Assembly (NCBI RefSeq): GCF_964340395.1
Contig: NC_135560.1
Location: 1,421,501-1,485,500 of the forward strand
Direction: 5' to 3'
Length of the DNA: 64,000 bases
DNA from: Glandiceps talaboti
Lineage: Eukaryota; Hemichordata; Enteropneusta; Spengelidae
Part shown: one piece after another, positions 12,018-23,966 of the stretch
How positions within the stretch are numbered: the first letter of the stretch is position 1
How the letters are laid out: every line of letters starts with the position of its first letter
Program-made: the position numbers and the translations under genes
Notes under the pieces: model-generated
Seen by the model: the letters and a program-made list of their open reading frames with translations, nothing else
Told to the model about the DNA's origin: nothing
Databases searched by the model: none

Positions 12018-12119
12018 TAAGGGCAAAATCATAGATTTTTGGACCTACACACATTGTTGGAATACACAATTCTAAACTATAGCTATTATACATGATGTAC
12101 CACTTAATTAGAAAATTAA

Positions 12120-12365
12120 TTATATGAAACTAAATGAAATTTGAAGCTTGCACAGTTAACATACTACCTTGTTATTAAAAAAAATTCATTATGCAAATTA
12201 ACCATATAGATTATAAGTTAAAACAAGCTTTTTTTTAAAAATGACACATGCACTTCTCTTTACCAGCAACCATTAATACATATACAAAATTATCTGAATT
12301 TGAAGTTTGCATTCTTAAGAGATAGCCTAATTACCGAAAATCATTAATCATGCAAATTAGCCATA
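12120..12365. repeat. F4 family: degenerate ~140-150 bp units
   Basis: Text of the type GATAGCCTAATTACCGAAAA followed by TCATTAATCATGCAAATTA. The same text recurs at 13430-13640, 21130-21310, 36910-37260, 38340-38620, 52440-52800 and 54118-54560 with spacings of about 135-151 bp, so it is an old tandem-type intron repeat. Confidence 0.6.
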
Positions 12366-12367
12366 AA

Positions 12368-13440
12368 ATCAAAAATACTGCCAATGGCGCTGTAGCACAA
12401 CTGTACAGTTTTTAGAAATGTTTATCCATATGGTAGTCCATGCTAACAATAAGTGTTCATTTGGTGAATGACTATCCAGTTACCTATCCAACCATGTTGC
12501 TATCTTTACGATATATGCTATCATTTGGCTGTTGCTATGGGCGTGGTCTTGTTGCTAGGCATATTTACATACATTTTTTGAATGTTTATTCAATTGTCTA
12601 TTAATCCCTGTTATCTTCGCAATATATGTGATCACTTGGCTGTTATGGGTGTGGTCTTGTTGCTAGGCACACTTGCATACATTTTTTGAATGTTTATTCA
12701 TTTGTCTTCTATTCCTGTTGTTATCTTTGCAATATATGTGATAATTTGGCTGTTGCTATGGGTGTGGTCTTGTTGCTAGGCAAATTTACATACATGTTTT
12801 GAATGTATATTCAATTGTCTATCAATCCCTGTTGTTATCTTTGTGAAATACACGATCGTTTGGCTGTTGCTATGGGCGTGGTCATGGTTGCTTGGGTATT
12901 TGCATACATTTTTTGAATGTTTACTTATTTGCCTACCAGATGATGTTGTTATTTGACCAAAATATACTGCCATTTGGTTGTTGCTAAGGGCGTGGTCATG
13001 GTCGCTAGGGCCAATTTTGTCAAAATGTTTTGAAGAATATGTGCAGAATAACACTTTTAGAAACATCTCACCAAGTTTCAGACTCGGTGACCAAGTACTT
13101 TTTGAGATATAAGTTTTTAACCAAAAATGAACATTTTTACACCTCATTTGCATATCACTCATGGAATCATTGTATGCATAATATTTCTTTGTCCATACAT
13201 CCCTAGATACATTCCCATTAAATTTCAGCCCAATCTGCTCAGTAGTTTTGGAATTATAGATTTTCAACCAAAAAGACACATTTTTAGCCCTAATTTGCAT
13301 ATTACTGATGGAATCATCATGTCATGAACAAATCTTACTTTACATCCCCTTAAGAATGTTCCCACCAAATTTCGCACCAATCTGCCCAGTAGTTTCTGAT
13401 ATGCAAATTATTCATTACAACTGCAATATACATCAACAAA
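12368..13440 (+). repeat. F2 family copy, nearly complete but lacking the AC tail
   Basis: Left end AAAATACTGCCAATGGCGCT then GTAGCACAACTGTACAG, leader, about five 118-bp core units (12470-12960), then the 3' segment with GTCAAAATGTTTTGAAGAAT and repeated ATTTGCATATCACT...AATTTCAGCCCAATCTGC motifs. It stops in the third such motif near 13410. Confidence 0.85.
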
Positions 13441-14263
13441 CTTTGTAGGACATATGCGCCTACTTATGGTTAACTTATGTACTAAATTATATTGAAATTG
13501 AAGTATGCAATTTTAAGATATAGCCTAATTACAGAAAGCCATTACTTATGCAAATTATTCATAAAAACTTTAAGCTAAATCAACAAAACTTATAGGACAT
13601 ATACGCCTTGTCATGGTTAACATATGCACCTAATTATGTTCAATTTGAAGTAGATGATGGTCAAGGTGAAAGCTCAACTCTATAAGTGATAATGCAGTCA
13701 CTTAAATGGTGTCTCCAGATACAAAAAATCATACCTTAATGAGCAATTTACTCTTTGATCTTGAACCTCAGAGTCAAGCTCAAAGTTAAAAAGAAAGGTT
13801 CCTTTTGATAATATGATGTAGACATGAATTGTCTGTGTTTATGGTAGGAAGACAATTTTTGGCTATTTGACCTTGAAAATGTTGGAAGGTCAAAGAAAGC
13901 TTAACACTGATAAGATGAAGTAGACACTTGATGGTGTCCATATGTTTCAAACTTGTAGAGATGAGAGGAAATGTGCAAAACCACAAATATGGCCAACGTA
14001 TTGCCATCAAGTTCAAGATTGTGGCATTAGGGGACATGCAAATTTCAAACATAGAATGTTACCTTTGAGTAACGGTATGGTTGAAATTGGCCGCTGCATG
14101 TCAGAGAAATGCAAGTACAAGGATGGACGAACTGACAGAAGGATGGATGGAACCCAATATAATAGTTCTAATCATAGACTAGATGGCATTCTTTGTCAGT
14201 ATCTTTCCACTGGTCAATTTAAATATTTATCTTATCTTGATGGAGATTGACAAAATGACTGAC
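13441..14263. repeat. Intron with F4 and F5 repeat text, GGATGG tail
   Basis: F4-type text runs to about 13640. Then comes a second dispersed family (F5) with GACACTTGATGGTGTCCATA, repeated TGACCTTGAA motifs and a tail TGCATGTCAGAGAAATGCAA ending in GGATGGATGG at 14140. Similar text lies at 37960-38290, 43190-43500 and 46850-47170. No coding potential. Confidence 0.55.
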
Positions 14264-14450
14264 CTTGCTTCATAAACATTGTTATGGATAAAGTTCTCAA
14301 ACTCTTTTCTGAATAGAGCCTCATCTTGCTCAATCTTTAGTTGTTTCTCATCTTTTGGACAAGCACAACATGCACCAGTGAAGTTACCATTACCATTATC
14401 TATGTCTTCTTGTCGTGTTGTTTCCCTCTCATGGGAAGGCAAGCTTAAGA
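14264..14450 (-). CDS. INSR: Receptor exon I: insert domain and alpha-CT segment
   Basis: Acceptor tacatttcag, donor GTCAGTC; 187 bp = 2 + 61 codons + 2, phase 1 in, phase 2 out. It encodes LSLPSHERETTRQEDIDNGN, an acidic linker, then GACCACPKDEKQLK and FRKEFENFIHNNVYEAR. CC.CPK is the cysteine cluster of the insert domain that cross-links the two alpha chains. FRK.FE..(L/I)HN.V is the alpha-CT helix, which directly contacts insulin in the human receptor. The mammalian alternative 12-residue exon 11 is not present; this exon joins straight to the cleavage-site exon. Confidence 0.93.
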
Positions 14451-14479
14451 CTGAAATGTAATCATCATGGAAAAGTAAG

Positions 14480-15260
14480 CATATATGTACATTTTTTGAA
14501 TCTTTATCCATTTCTCTATCAATACATGTTCTTATCTTTGCAAAATAAACCATCATTTGACTAACTATGGGTGTGTTTTTGTTGCTAAAATACAGGTACT
14601 GTAGTCAATTATTTCATGTTTATCCATGTGTATCAATCTATAATTGCAACATAGCAAAGTATACATATAAGGATGGAAAATAGCGCCAATGGTGTTGTAG
14701 CACAACTGTACAGTTTTTAACAGTGTTTATCCACATGCTGATCCATGCTAGGTATAGGTGTTCATTTGCTGAATGATTATCCAGTTGCCTATCCAACCCT
14801 GTTGTTATCTTTGTAATATACACGATCAAGACTGAAAATATTGATATATTTAAAAAACTTTCAAAGTGTCACATTTCGGAACGATTATAATGTTTTTGTG
14901 TCAAGTTGTTTCTTTTAGTCATTGTAGATGTATTTGTATTTTTTTATATGTTTTTTTTGTATTGTCTTTGATGTACTCTTTGGCCTTTTCCGAGTGTGGT
15001 CTACTTTTCCTTTTTTTGTGCTTAACTTGCTTGGGCCCCTGGGTAGATTAGGCTGGTCCTAACAGGGTTACCCGTTTGTTGATGTGTATTTTAAAAGCAT
15101 TTTGATAATAAAAGTCATTATTATTATATATATTATATTTGGCTGTTGGTATGGGCATGGTCCTGTGTTGCATATTTGCATACATTTTTTGAATCTTTAG
15201 TCACTTACGTACCCATCCCTGTTGTTATTTGTGTATCAGGCATCATTTATCGTCATTTCA
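14480..15260 (+). repeat. F2 fragments, interrupted
   Basis: Core-unit pieces at 14485-14590, a left end at 14680-14830 (AGCGCCAATGGTGTTGTAGC), an unrelated 14830-15130 segment ending in GATAATAAAAGTCATTATTA (poly-A-like retroposon end), then further core and 3' segment to 15320. Confidence 0.65.
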
Positions 15261-15322
15261 CTGTTGCTAAGGGGCATGGTCACGGTTGCTAGGGCCAATT
15301 GTGTCAAATTGTTTTCAATTAT

Positions 15323-16384
15323 CAGTGTTCTCCCCAGGCCCTTGAAGCGGCACGGCACCGTGACGCTTGGACGGCAGGCCGTGACGCTTGACAATGTGCT
15401 GTGACGCTTTAGATCTTGCCCGACATCCTTGTTTATGATATGGTAATGATTACCAGACAGATTTCATTGAAGTTTGCCGTCAGTATTGTTTTCGATAGGA
15501 ATAAAATGCGTAAACCCGCTAATGGTAGTGTGATTCACACTCGGTACAACAGCTTTCGGTAAATCAAAGGCAAAACCGGCCCATCCGTAACGTCGGTTCG
15601 ACCGTAGAAGCATGTCGGAACTGCCAGATTTTGACAACTATAAAATCAAACGATGCCGTGCCATTTTGCTATAGAGTATAAAAGTTCGACAAACGCATGA
15701 AGTTGACATTCAGTGTCTAGTTAATTTTCTATGAGTGACAGAGTAACAGTGATAACACCGTATGTCTCAACCCAAGAGCATGAGCATGTGCATTCTTCAA
15801 TGTCGTGAAAAGAGTTGAACAGACTAATGTACCTTTCGATAAAGTGGCAATGTTATCTCCGATTATCAGCTTCATGTTCAATTTTACCCTGAAAACACGT
15901 TTAGTTTGTAGTTTGACATTGTAATTTGTAGACTGATACATCGTACGACTACGCATGGATTTTCCAATATGGCGGCCATGACGTCACAAACTATCGCGAG
16001 TTTTGGAAGTCCTCCATAGGGAAGTATAGTAAGTCTCGTGTATCACGATATTTCGGACTAACACGATGTCTGCCGGTTGCTGTACACAAACTTTGCGTGT
16101 TTCGAAAGTCTAATTTATCTGTGGACATTAAGATTTAAATAATTTCAGCTTTCCTAACAATAATAATCAATAACACTGCTTTATGAGTTTCTTTTTGGTG
16201 CTAATATTTTGAATTAATAAATTGGCCTTCAACTTTCCTTTGGTCACATGTACATGTACTACTTGTTTGATATTAATTTTATTATGATGTACTTTGATTT
16301 TTCGGGAATATAATTATATGTAAATTGATGCTAATTTATGCTAATGAGCCGATATCCTATCAACAAATCCTGGGGAGAACACTG
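15323..16384. mobile_element. Non-autonomous hAT-like element (TIR CAGTGTTCTCCCCAGG, 5-bp TSD ATTAT)
   Basis: Perfect 16-bp inverted ends CAGTGTTCTCCCCAGG / CCTGGGGAGAACACTG. Flanks 15318-15322 and 16385-16389 are both ATTAT. It is inserted inside an F2 3' segment, whose text resumes at 16390. The 1.06-kb interior is unique, with no transposase. GTGACGCTTGG-type repeats lie near the left end. Confidence 0.85.
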
Positions 16385-16563
16385 ATTATGATAGCAATTA
16401 CAGTAACTGAAGAATAATACCTCCAAAAATGTCATTTCAATCCAATTCACCGTACAGTTTCAAGATCAAAATTGACATTTACTGACCTAATATACATATG
16501 CCTGATGCACTGTACAACTGACATTTGTAATAATTGCCCACATTTGTAATAACGCCAATATTT

Positions 16564-17834
16564 GTAAAAATAGCGCCAGCCGCGTTGTAGCACAACTGTA
16601 CTGTATAATTTTAAAAATAGCGCCAATGGCATTGTAGCAGAACTGTAGTTTTTAAAAATGTTTTCCCTACATGCTGATCCATGCTGGGTATAGAAGTTCA
16701 TTTGCTGAATGAATATCCATACATTATTGAATGTTTATTCATTTGTCTATTTATCCCTGTTATCTTTGCAAAATATGTGATCATTTGGATGTTGCTATGG
16801 GCGTAGTCATGTTACTAGGCATATTTGCATACATTTTTTGAATGTTTATTCAATTGTCTATTGATCTCCATGGTTATTCTTTGCAATACACCACCGATTG
16901 GCTGTTACTATGGGCGTGGTTTTGTTGCTAGGCAAATTTGCATACATTTTTGGAATGTTCATTCAATTATCTAGCAATTCCTCTTGTTATCTTTGCAATA
17001 TATGTGATGACCTGGCTGTTGCTATGGTCGTGGTCTTGTTGCTAGGCAAATTAACATACATTTTTTTGAATGCTTATTCAATTGTCTTTTAATCCCAGTG
17101 GTTATCTTTGAGAAATACCTCACCAGTTTAGCTGTTGCTATGGGCATGGTTTTGTTGCTAGGCACATTTGCAAACATTTTTTAAATACTAAAACACCCCT
17201 AAGAATGTTCCAACCAAATTTCAGACCGATCTGCCCAATAGTTTTTGAGTAAGTTTTTGACCAAAAATTACATTTTGTGACCCAAATCACACACCGGTAA
17301 TAAGATCATTTTGATTTGAATAATATCCCAACTAGACACCCAAGGTAATACACCCATCAAATATCATGGCAATCGGTACATGCAGGAAATTTAACCTGCC
17401 AAACACAGTATGATCATGGAGGTCTTGATATGACTCTATTTTTCTTTCCCCATAAAATGTATGACTTCTTATTCTTTGTACAAACTGTTTTTTTGGAATG
17501 CCTAAGGATTGTGCATTTTATATATGAACCTGTTTTAATCATAGTGTCTAAGATTTAATTCAGCTGTGCTAAAAACAGGCCTAGGTTGCCAACCAACCTT
17601 AAACAGATGTTAATCTTTACGCCATTGACACTGGCATGTTAAGTGGCCCATAAAAGATAAAACAAGAATCTTTCATTTCAAGGCTGAAATCAAAGCATTT
17701 TGTAATACAACAAATCACATTTCCATGATGCGATCATTTTGATTTGAACAATTTCCCAACTAGACACCCAAGGTAATGGATCCACCAAATATCATGGCAA
17801 TCGGTTCAGCTGTTTTTGACTTTAAGTTGTTTAC

Positions 17835-17884
<50 letters not shown>

Positions 17885-17935
17885 GCTGGACGATCCCTAT
17901 AGCACTACTGAACCTCAGTTCAGTTGTGCTAAAAA
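16564..17935 (+). repeat. F2 family copy with duplicated left end and AC tail
   Basis: Two successive left ends (AATAGCGCCAGCCGCGTTGT at 16568 and AATAGCGCCAATGGCATTGT at 16616), core units to about 17180, 3' segments, a 17540-17700 diversion, then the terminal TTTTTGACTTTAAGTTGTTT, (AC)24 at 17834-17880 and CAGTTCAGTTGTGCTA at 17916-17931. Confidence 0.8.
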
Positions 17936-18121
17936 ATTACATTAAGGAGGGTCTTTCCTTCCATCCAAAAAAATGGATTATCTATTAAATAAAGAAATCC
18001 AAGAATGCCAAGTCATCACGTCAAACGAAAGTAGATTCAACAAGCATTAATTGCATTGATGAATATACTAATTAATTGAACTATTAATTAAGTTATTAAT
18101 ATTTCAATCAATCTGCATACA

Positions 18122-18263
18122 TATATGTATGTACGTACGTACGTACGTACGTACGTACGCCTGCCTGCATTTATTTATGTATGTATGTATGTATGTATGT
18201 ATGTATGTATGTATGTATGTATGTATGTGTGTGTATATATATATGTGTGCATGTGTATGTGTA

Positions 18264-18294
<31 letters not shown>

Positions 18295-18640
18295 ATGGAT
18301 GTATGGATGTATGTGTGTATGTATGTATGTATGTATGTATGTATGTATGTATGGATGGATGTATGTATGTATGTATGTATGTATGTATGTACGTACGTAC
18401 GTACGTACGTACGTACGTACGTATGTACGTACGTACGGATGTATGTATGTATGTATGTGTGTGTGTATGTATGTATGTATGGATGGATGGATGGATGTAT
18501 GGATGTATGTATGTATGTATGTATTTATTTATCTATGTATGTATGTATGTATGTATGTATGTATGTATGTATGTATGTATGTATGTATGTATGTATGTAT
18601 GTATGTATGTATGTATGTATGTATGTATGTATGTATGTGA
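18122..18640. repeat. (GTAT)n / (GTAC)n microsatellite
   Basis: About 520 bp of GTAT tetranucleotides with blocks of GTAC (18130-18160, 18390-18436), GGAT and GTGT variants. Open frames across it are repeat artefacts. Confidence 0.97.
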
Positions 18641-18955
18641 TGAGGAAGTGCACGAATGATTGAACAAATAGGAACGAATGAACGACCAAAGAAATGAACT
18701 GATGAATGAATGAATGACCAAACTAATTAATTGATTAATAAGTGACTGGGTGGATGTCATTCATTTGAACGAACGAACGAACGAACGAACGAACGAACGA
18801 ACGAACAAATGAACGGACGAACTAATTAATTAATTAATAAGTGACTGGGTGGATGTCACTCATTTGAACGAACGAACGAACAAATGAACGAACGAACGAA
18901 CGAATGAACTATTTAATTAATTAATGAAAGGATGGATGAATATATGAATGAATGT
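18641..18955. repeat. Degenerate (GAAC)n / (GAAT)n tract with a 77-bp duplication
   Basis: GAAC tetranucleotide blocks at 18767-18805 and 18868-18905, and the duplicated AATTAATAAGTGACTGGGTG segment (about 18730 and 18830). It is continuous with the GTAT tract, so probably one large unstable locus. Confidence 0.85.
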
Positions 18956-19240
18956 ACACTTTATTATTCATCTGTAATTCTTAGCGGAGTTTTGTTCGGG
19001 GATATACTGCAATTCAACAGATTGTATAAGAAGAAAGTATGTGTTGGTGTGACATTGACATGAAATTTGTGAGACCATAAATGTTTGAGTACAGCAGCCC
19101 CATTTCATATCATTACAGTAGTTTTCTATTCTTCATCAAACTATTCAATTTAGTGGGGTTTTCGAGGATGTGCATGGTTTAGTGAGCTGTGCATTTTAGG
19201 CAGTAGTTCATCATTTGATGAAATCTGATAGGGAAGGGAT
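18956..19240. other. Intron; nothing recognised
   Basis: AT-rich intron sequence between the tetranucleotide locus and the F2/F1 insertion; no repeat family or ORF identified. Confidence 0.35.
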
Positions 19241-19300
19241 AGTTGACCAGTAGAGCCCGCAATCTGCTCAATAATTTTGGAATTATAGATTTTTTGACTA

Positions 19301-20351
19301 ACAAGTCATTGAGAATGACATAGTCCCCGCTATAATTGGGTTTTAAGGAATTATCACTATTGTGATCACGCAACAACATTTGTGAACCTAAAACCAACAG
19401 ACTTAGATATGTTGTGTGTGCTTGTTGGACATGGAACATGCCTACAACAATAAAGGATTGGTTGGGTATGGGGGATCATATCACGATGAAAATGGAGTCG
19501 GAGTTATGGCTTTGGACATGGAAAATTCACAAACAAAATGGCTGCCATGCAGCCATATTGGATCGTATAACGACGAAAATGGATATGCACATGTATGTCA
19601 CAGAACGCTGTCCTAATACCAACTTTGAATGAGATCTGTTCAAGCATGTCTTAGTAATGGCTTTGGACATGGAAAATTCACAAACAAAATGGCTGCCAGG
19701 CAGCCATATTGGATCGTATCATGACGAAAATGGATATGCACATGTATGTCATAGAACACTGTCCTAATACCAACTTTGAATGAGATCTGTTCAAGCATGT
19801 CTGAGTTATGGCTTTGGAAATGAAAATTCGCAAACAAAATGGCTACCAGGCAGCCATATTGGATCGTATCACAATGAAAATGGATATGCACATGTATGTC
19901 ATGAAACACTGTCCTAATACCAACTTTGAATGAGATCTGTTCATGCATGTCTGAGTTATGGCTTTGGACATGGAAAATTCACAAACAAAATGGCTGCTAG
20001 GCATCCATATTGGCTCGTATCATGACAACAATGAATATGCACATGTATGTCATAGAACACTGTCCTAATACCAACTTTGAATGAGATCTGTTAAAGCATG
20101 TCTGAGTTATGGCTTTAGACAGGGAAAATTCGCAAACAAAATGGTTGCTAGGTGGCCATATTGGATCGTATCATAAAACAAATTGACGTGCATATGTATG
20201 CCATAGCATGTTGCCTCTGTACCAAGTTTGAAAAAAATCGGTCCAGGCATCTCCAAGAAACGGCTGCGGACGGACGGACGGACGGACGGACACACGGACA
20301 GACGGAACCCAATCCATAAGTCCCCGTTCCGGACTTCGTCCACGGGGACTA
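19301..20351 (+). mobile_element. F1 Helentron-like element with ~4 core units of ~151 bp
   Basis: Left end ACAAGTCATTGAGAATGACA then TAGTCCCCGC. Core units carry AAAATGGCTGCCAGGCAGCC and GAACACTGTCCTAATACCAA. A (GGAC)n tract precedes the right end AGTCCCCGTTCCGGACTTCG then TCCACGGGGACTA. It is inserted in an F2 3' segment between two A residues (left flank TTTTTGACTA, right flank AAAAGACACATTTTTAG) with no larger duplication. No coding capacity. Confidence 0.85.
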
Positions 20352-20531
20352 AAAAGACACATTTTTAGACCTAATTTGCAAATCACTGATGGGATCATCA
20401 TGTCATGAACAATGCTTAGTCCAACTAAATGTCATACCAATCTGCGCAGTTTTTTGACCCAAATCACACACCAATGGTAAGATCATTTTGATTTCCCAAT
20501 GATTGGCCCAGCAGTTTTTGACATCAAGTTG

Positions 20532-20588
<57 letters not shown>

Positions 20589-20680
20589 CCACACACACAG
20601 ACAGACACTTTGCCATGCCTATACTTGTAGTACCACTGAACTTTATCAGTTGTGCTAAAAACTACATTTGCTGTAGTATA
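20352..20680 (+). repeat. F2 family 3' end with (AC)32
   Basis: Continuation of the F2 segment interrupted by F1: AAAAGACACATTTTTAGACC, then the AC tract (20536-20600), GACAGACACTTTGCCATGCC and TTATCAGTTGTGCTA at the terminus. Confidence 0.8.
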
Positions 20681-21645
20681 AGGTCATTTTTATTAACTTT
20701 TTCAATTTCATTTTTCAGCCCAGGTTTTAGTATATGCCTTTCCAAAATGTATTCCTTCTCATAAACAAATTTAACGACAGTTTGGGAATTATTTTTCAGA
20801 ACACATTCAGTCATAAAATGATCTGTTTTCTGACAATTTCCAACTGTTATTAAGACCCAGTTCTAGAAGATGTGGAACTAGCATAACTTAGCTATTTACA
20901 TCATCATAATCATGTGGTACTTCTAGCTTGTCTGTCATGTACATAGTGTGATATTCTGGCTTTGTTTCTTGTCTTCCATTTTTTCCTTCCGTAAGGAAGA
21001 AAATACATTAGGGGGTGAAAACTCTGTTTGCCTGTCTGTCAGACTGTGTCATCGTTTTCTCCAAAATGGCTGGCTCAATTCAAACGAAATTTGGCACACG
21101 TTCCATAGCGTAATGGCAAGAAATGATTAGGTTTTGGTATTGAATATTAATGAGAAATTTACATAATTAATGGTTTTCGGTAATTAGGCTGTATCTCAAG
21201 AATGCATGCTTCGAATTTATTGTAATTTGGTACATACATTTGAGATACAAAGCGCATCTGTCCTGAAAATATTATTGATGCAGCTTTTAGTTTTGATAAG
21301 TTATTGGCATGTATACACTTTACCCAGTGACAAAGTAGTAGGGCAATAATACCGTATCACTTCACCGCATTAAACTTTGTCAATTTTGCACGATGCTCAT
21401 TATGTATTTTGCTTTGATGTCTCTTAAACTAGGTCAAGGTTTAAAATTACCTGACAGCTTCCGATAGCAATAGTCGTCGCTTTTTCAGGCATAATTGTTG
21501 AATACTTTCCTAACACTTAAGAAGTAACTTTATATTTTACGCTTTGGTTTCTTTTGATAAATATTGGGAACTTCAGTGTAGCAAATATTTAATTTTCAGA
21601 CTATTTTTCTTAATGATTGTCAATGATTATCTACAACTCCGTATG
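20681..21645. other. Intron with an F4-like segment
   Basis: F4-type text (GGTAATTAGGCTGTATCTCA) at about 21175-21310 and a TCTGTTTGCCTGTCTGTCAG stretch at 21025-21060; otherwise unrecognised AT-rich intron. Confidence 0.4.
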
Positions 21646-21654
21646 TGGTGATGT

Positions 21655-23350
21655 TATGTCACAGAGGATGTCAGCTGGTGAGTGTCAGTCAAAGAGAATG
21701 TCAGCAGGTGAATGTCAGTCAAAGAGGATGTCAATTGGTGAGTGTCAGTCAAAGAGGATGTCAGCAGGTGAATGTCAGTCAAAGAGGATGTCAGCAAGTG
21801 AATGTCAGTCAAAGAGGATGTCAGCAGGTGAATGTCAGTCAAAGACGATGTCTGCAGGTGAATGTCAGTCAAAGAGGATATCAGCAGGTAAGTGTCAGTC
21901 AAAGAGGATGTCAGCAGGTGAGTGTCAGTCAAAAACGATGTCTGCAGGTGAATGTCAGTCAAAGAGGATATCAGCAGGTAAGTGTCAGTCAAAGAGGATG
22001 TCAGCAGGTGAGTGTCAGTCAAAGAGGATGTCAGCAGGTGAGTGTCAGTCAAAGCTGGCGAGTGTCAGTCAAAGAGGTGTCAGCAGGTGACTGTCAGCCA
22101 AAGAGGATGTCAGCAGGTGAGTGTCAGTCAAAGAGGATGTCAGCAGGTGAGTGTCAGTCAAAAAGGATGTCAGCTGGTGAATGTCAGTTGAAGCTGGTGA
22201 GTGTCAGTCAAAGAGGATGTCAGCAGGTGAATGTCAGTCAAAGAGGATGTCAGCAGGTGAGTGTCAGTCAAAGAGGATGTCAACTGGTGAGTGTCAGTCA
22301 GAGACAATTTCAGCAGGTGAGTGAGAGTCAGCGGATGTCAGCTGGTGAGTGTCAGTCAAAGAGGATGTCAGCAGGTGAGTGTCAGTCAAAGACGATGTCA
22401 GCAGGTGAGTGTCAGTCAAGGAGGATGTCAAGTGGTGAGTGTCAGTCAAAGAGGATGTCAGCAGGTGAATGTCATCAGTCAAAGCTGGCGAGTGTCAGTC
22501 AAAGAGGATGTCAGCATGTGAGTGCTAATCAAAGATGATGTCAGCAGGTGAGTCAGTCAAAGGATGTCAGCAGGTGAGTGTTGGTCAAAGAGGATGTCAG
22601 CAGGTGAATGTCAGTCAAAGAGGATGTCAGCAGGTGAGTGTCAGTCAAAGAGGATGTCAGCAGGTGAATGTCAGTCAAAGCTGGTGAGTGTCAGTCAAAG
22701 AGGTGTCAGCAGGTGAACATCAGTCAAAGAGGATGTCGGCAGGTGAGTGCCAATCAAAGATGATGTCAGCAGGTGAGTGTCAGTCAAAGTGGATGTCAGC
22801 TGGTGAATGTCAGTCAAAGAGGATGTCAACAGGTGAGTGTCAGTCAAAGTGGATGTCAGCAGGTGAATGTCAGTCAAAGAGGATGTCAACAGGGGAGTGT
22901 CAGTCAAAGCTGGTGAGTGTCAGTCAAAGAGGATGTCAGCTGGTGAGTGTCAGTCAAAGCTGGTGAGTGTCAAAGAGGATGTCAATTGGTGAGTGTCAGT
23001 CAGAGGATGTCAGCTGGTGAGTTAATCAAAGAGGATGTCAGCAGTGAGTGTTAGTTACAGAGGATATCAAGTGGTGAGTGTCAGTCAAAGAGGGTGTCAG
23101 CAGGTGATGTCAGTCAAAGAGGAAGTCAATTGGTGAGTGCCAGTCAAAGAGGATGTCAGCTGGTGTGCGTCACTTATAGAAGATGTCAAGTAGGGAGTGT
23201 CAGTTACTTCTCAAGGATGTCAACTTTTGAGTGCCAACCAAAGAGGATTTCAATTGGTGTCAGTCAGAGGATGTCAACTGGTGCAAGTCAGTCAAACTGG
23301 TGAGTGTTAGTCACATAGGATATCAACTGTTGAGTGCCAGTCAATAATGT
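21655..23350. repeat. 30-bp minisatellite, ~55 units
   Basis: Unit AAAGAGGATGTCAGCAGGTG then AGTGTCAGTC, highly regular from 21660 to about 22980 and decaying to 23350. The unit has no stop in two plus-strand frames, producing a 297-codon pseudo-ORF that has no coding support. Every unit carries CAGGTGAGT, a consensus donor on the plus strand, antisense to the receptor gene. It lies 220 bp downstream of the exon H donor. Confidence 0.97.
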
Positions 23351-23379
23351 AGAGATGTGTCACAGAGGATTTCTCCAAT

Positions 23380-23417
23380 TACCAAGATAGTGCTGCTGGT
23401 TTTAGACTTTTAAGTTG

Positions 23418-23502
<85 letters not shown>

Positions 23503-23555
23503 ACTCATTTCATCATGTCTATAGCACTACTGACCTACGATTGTGCTCAAAAGAA
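23380..23555 (+). repeat. F2 family 3' end with (AC)38
   Basis: GGTTTTAGACTTTTAAGTTG, then the AC tract 23421-23497 and CTATAGCACTACTGACCTAC and GATTGTGCT. It ends 13 bp from the exon H donor. Confidence 0.75.
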
Positions 23556-23567
23556 GTAGATCCATAC

Positions 23568-23738
23568 CTTCTATACAATAGTCTCTCAGATTGAAGTCTT
23601 CTTTATCTTCTTTAGTTTGCCATATACGTACTTCGTATTTTGTAATATTGCCATTTGGTTTAGAGGGTGGTTCCCAAGTCAGCATTAATTCTGATGGTGA
23701 CTTTGACACAGCTTTCAGGTTCACAGGTGTTGTTGGCT
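23568..23738 (-). CDS. INSR: Receptor exon H: FnIII-2 first strands
   Basis: Acceptor tctcattcag, donor GTATGGAT; 171 bp = 2 + 56 codons + 1, phase 1 both sides. The protein includes PTTPVNLKAVSKSPSELMLT, WEPPSKPNGNITKYEV and LRDYCIEG, matching the N-terminal half of FnIII-2 (human W.PPSDPNGNITHYLV...LDYCLKG). PNGNIT carries a glycosylation site. The F2 tail with (AC)n lies about 50-150 bp downstream of the donor, followed by a 1.7-kb 30-bp minisatellite. Confidence 0.94.
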
Positions 23739-23966
23739 CTGAATGAGAGAAAAGATAAACCTGCAATTACTGCAATATTGGCCAAGGATTAATGCTAGGG
23801 ACAATATTGTTAATTTTTTGGAATATTAATTCCCTTCACTATGTCACTATGTGTCATGTTTGTTATCTTAGAAAGACACTACCATCTAGCTATTGATATG
23901 GGTAAGGTCTTGGTTACCAGCTACATTGAGCCCATTGGGGTTAAAAATTACATATGCAGCACTTAC

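Noticed and set aside
18125-18760. Long Met-Tyr-Val-Cys frames
   Set aside because: Translations of the GTAT/GTAC tetranucleotide tract.
21645-22538. 297-codon open frame in the 30-bp array
   Set aside because: A 30-bp unit without stops automatically gives a long frame; no start context, domain or splice evidence.
21655-23350. CRISPR-like array (30-bp regular repeats)
   Set aside because: Units are contiguous without unique spacers and the genome is eukaryotic.
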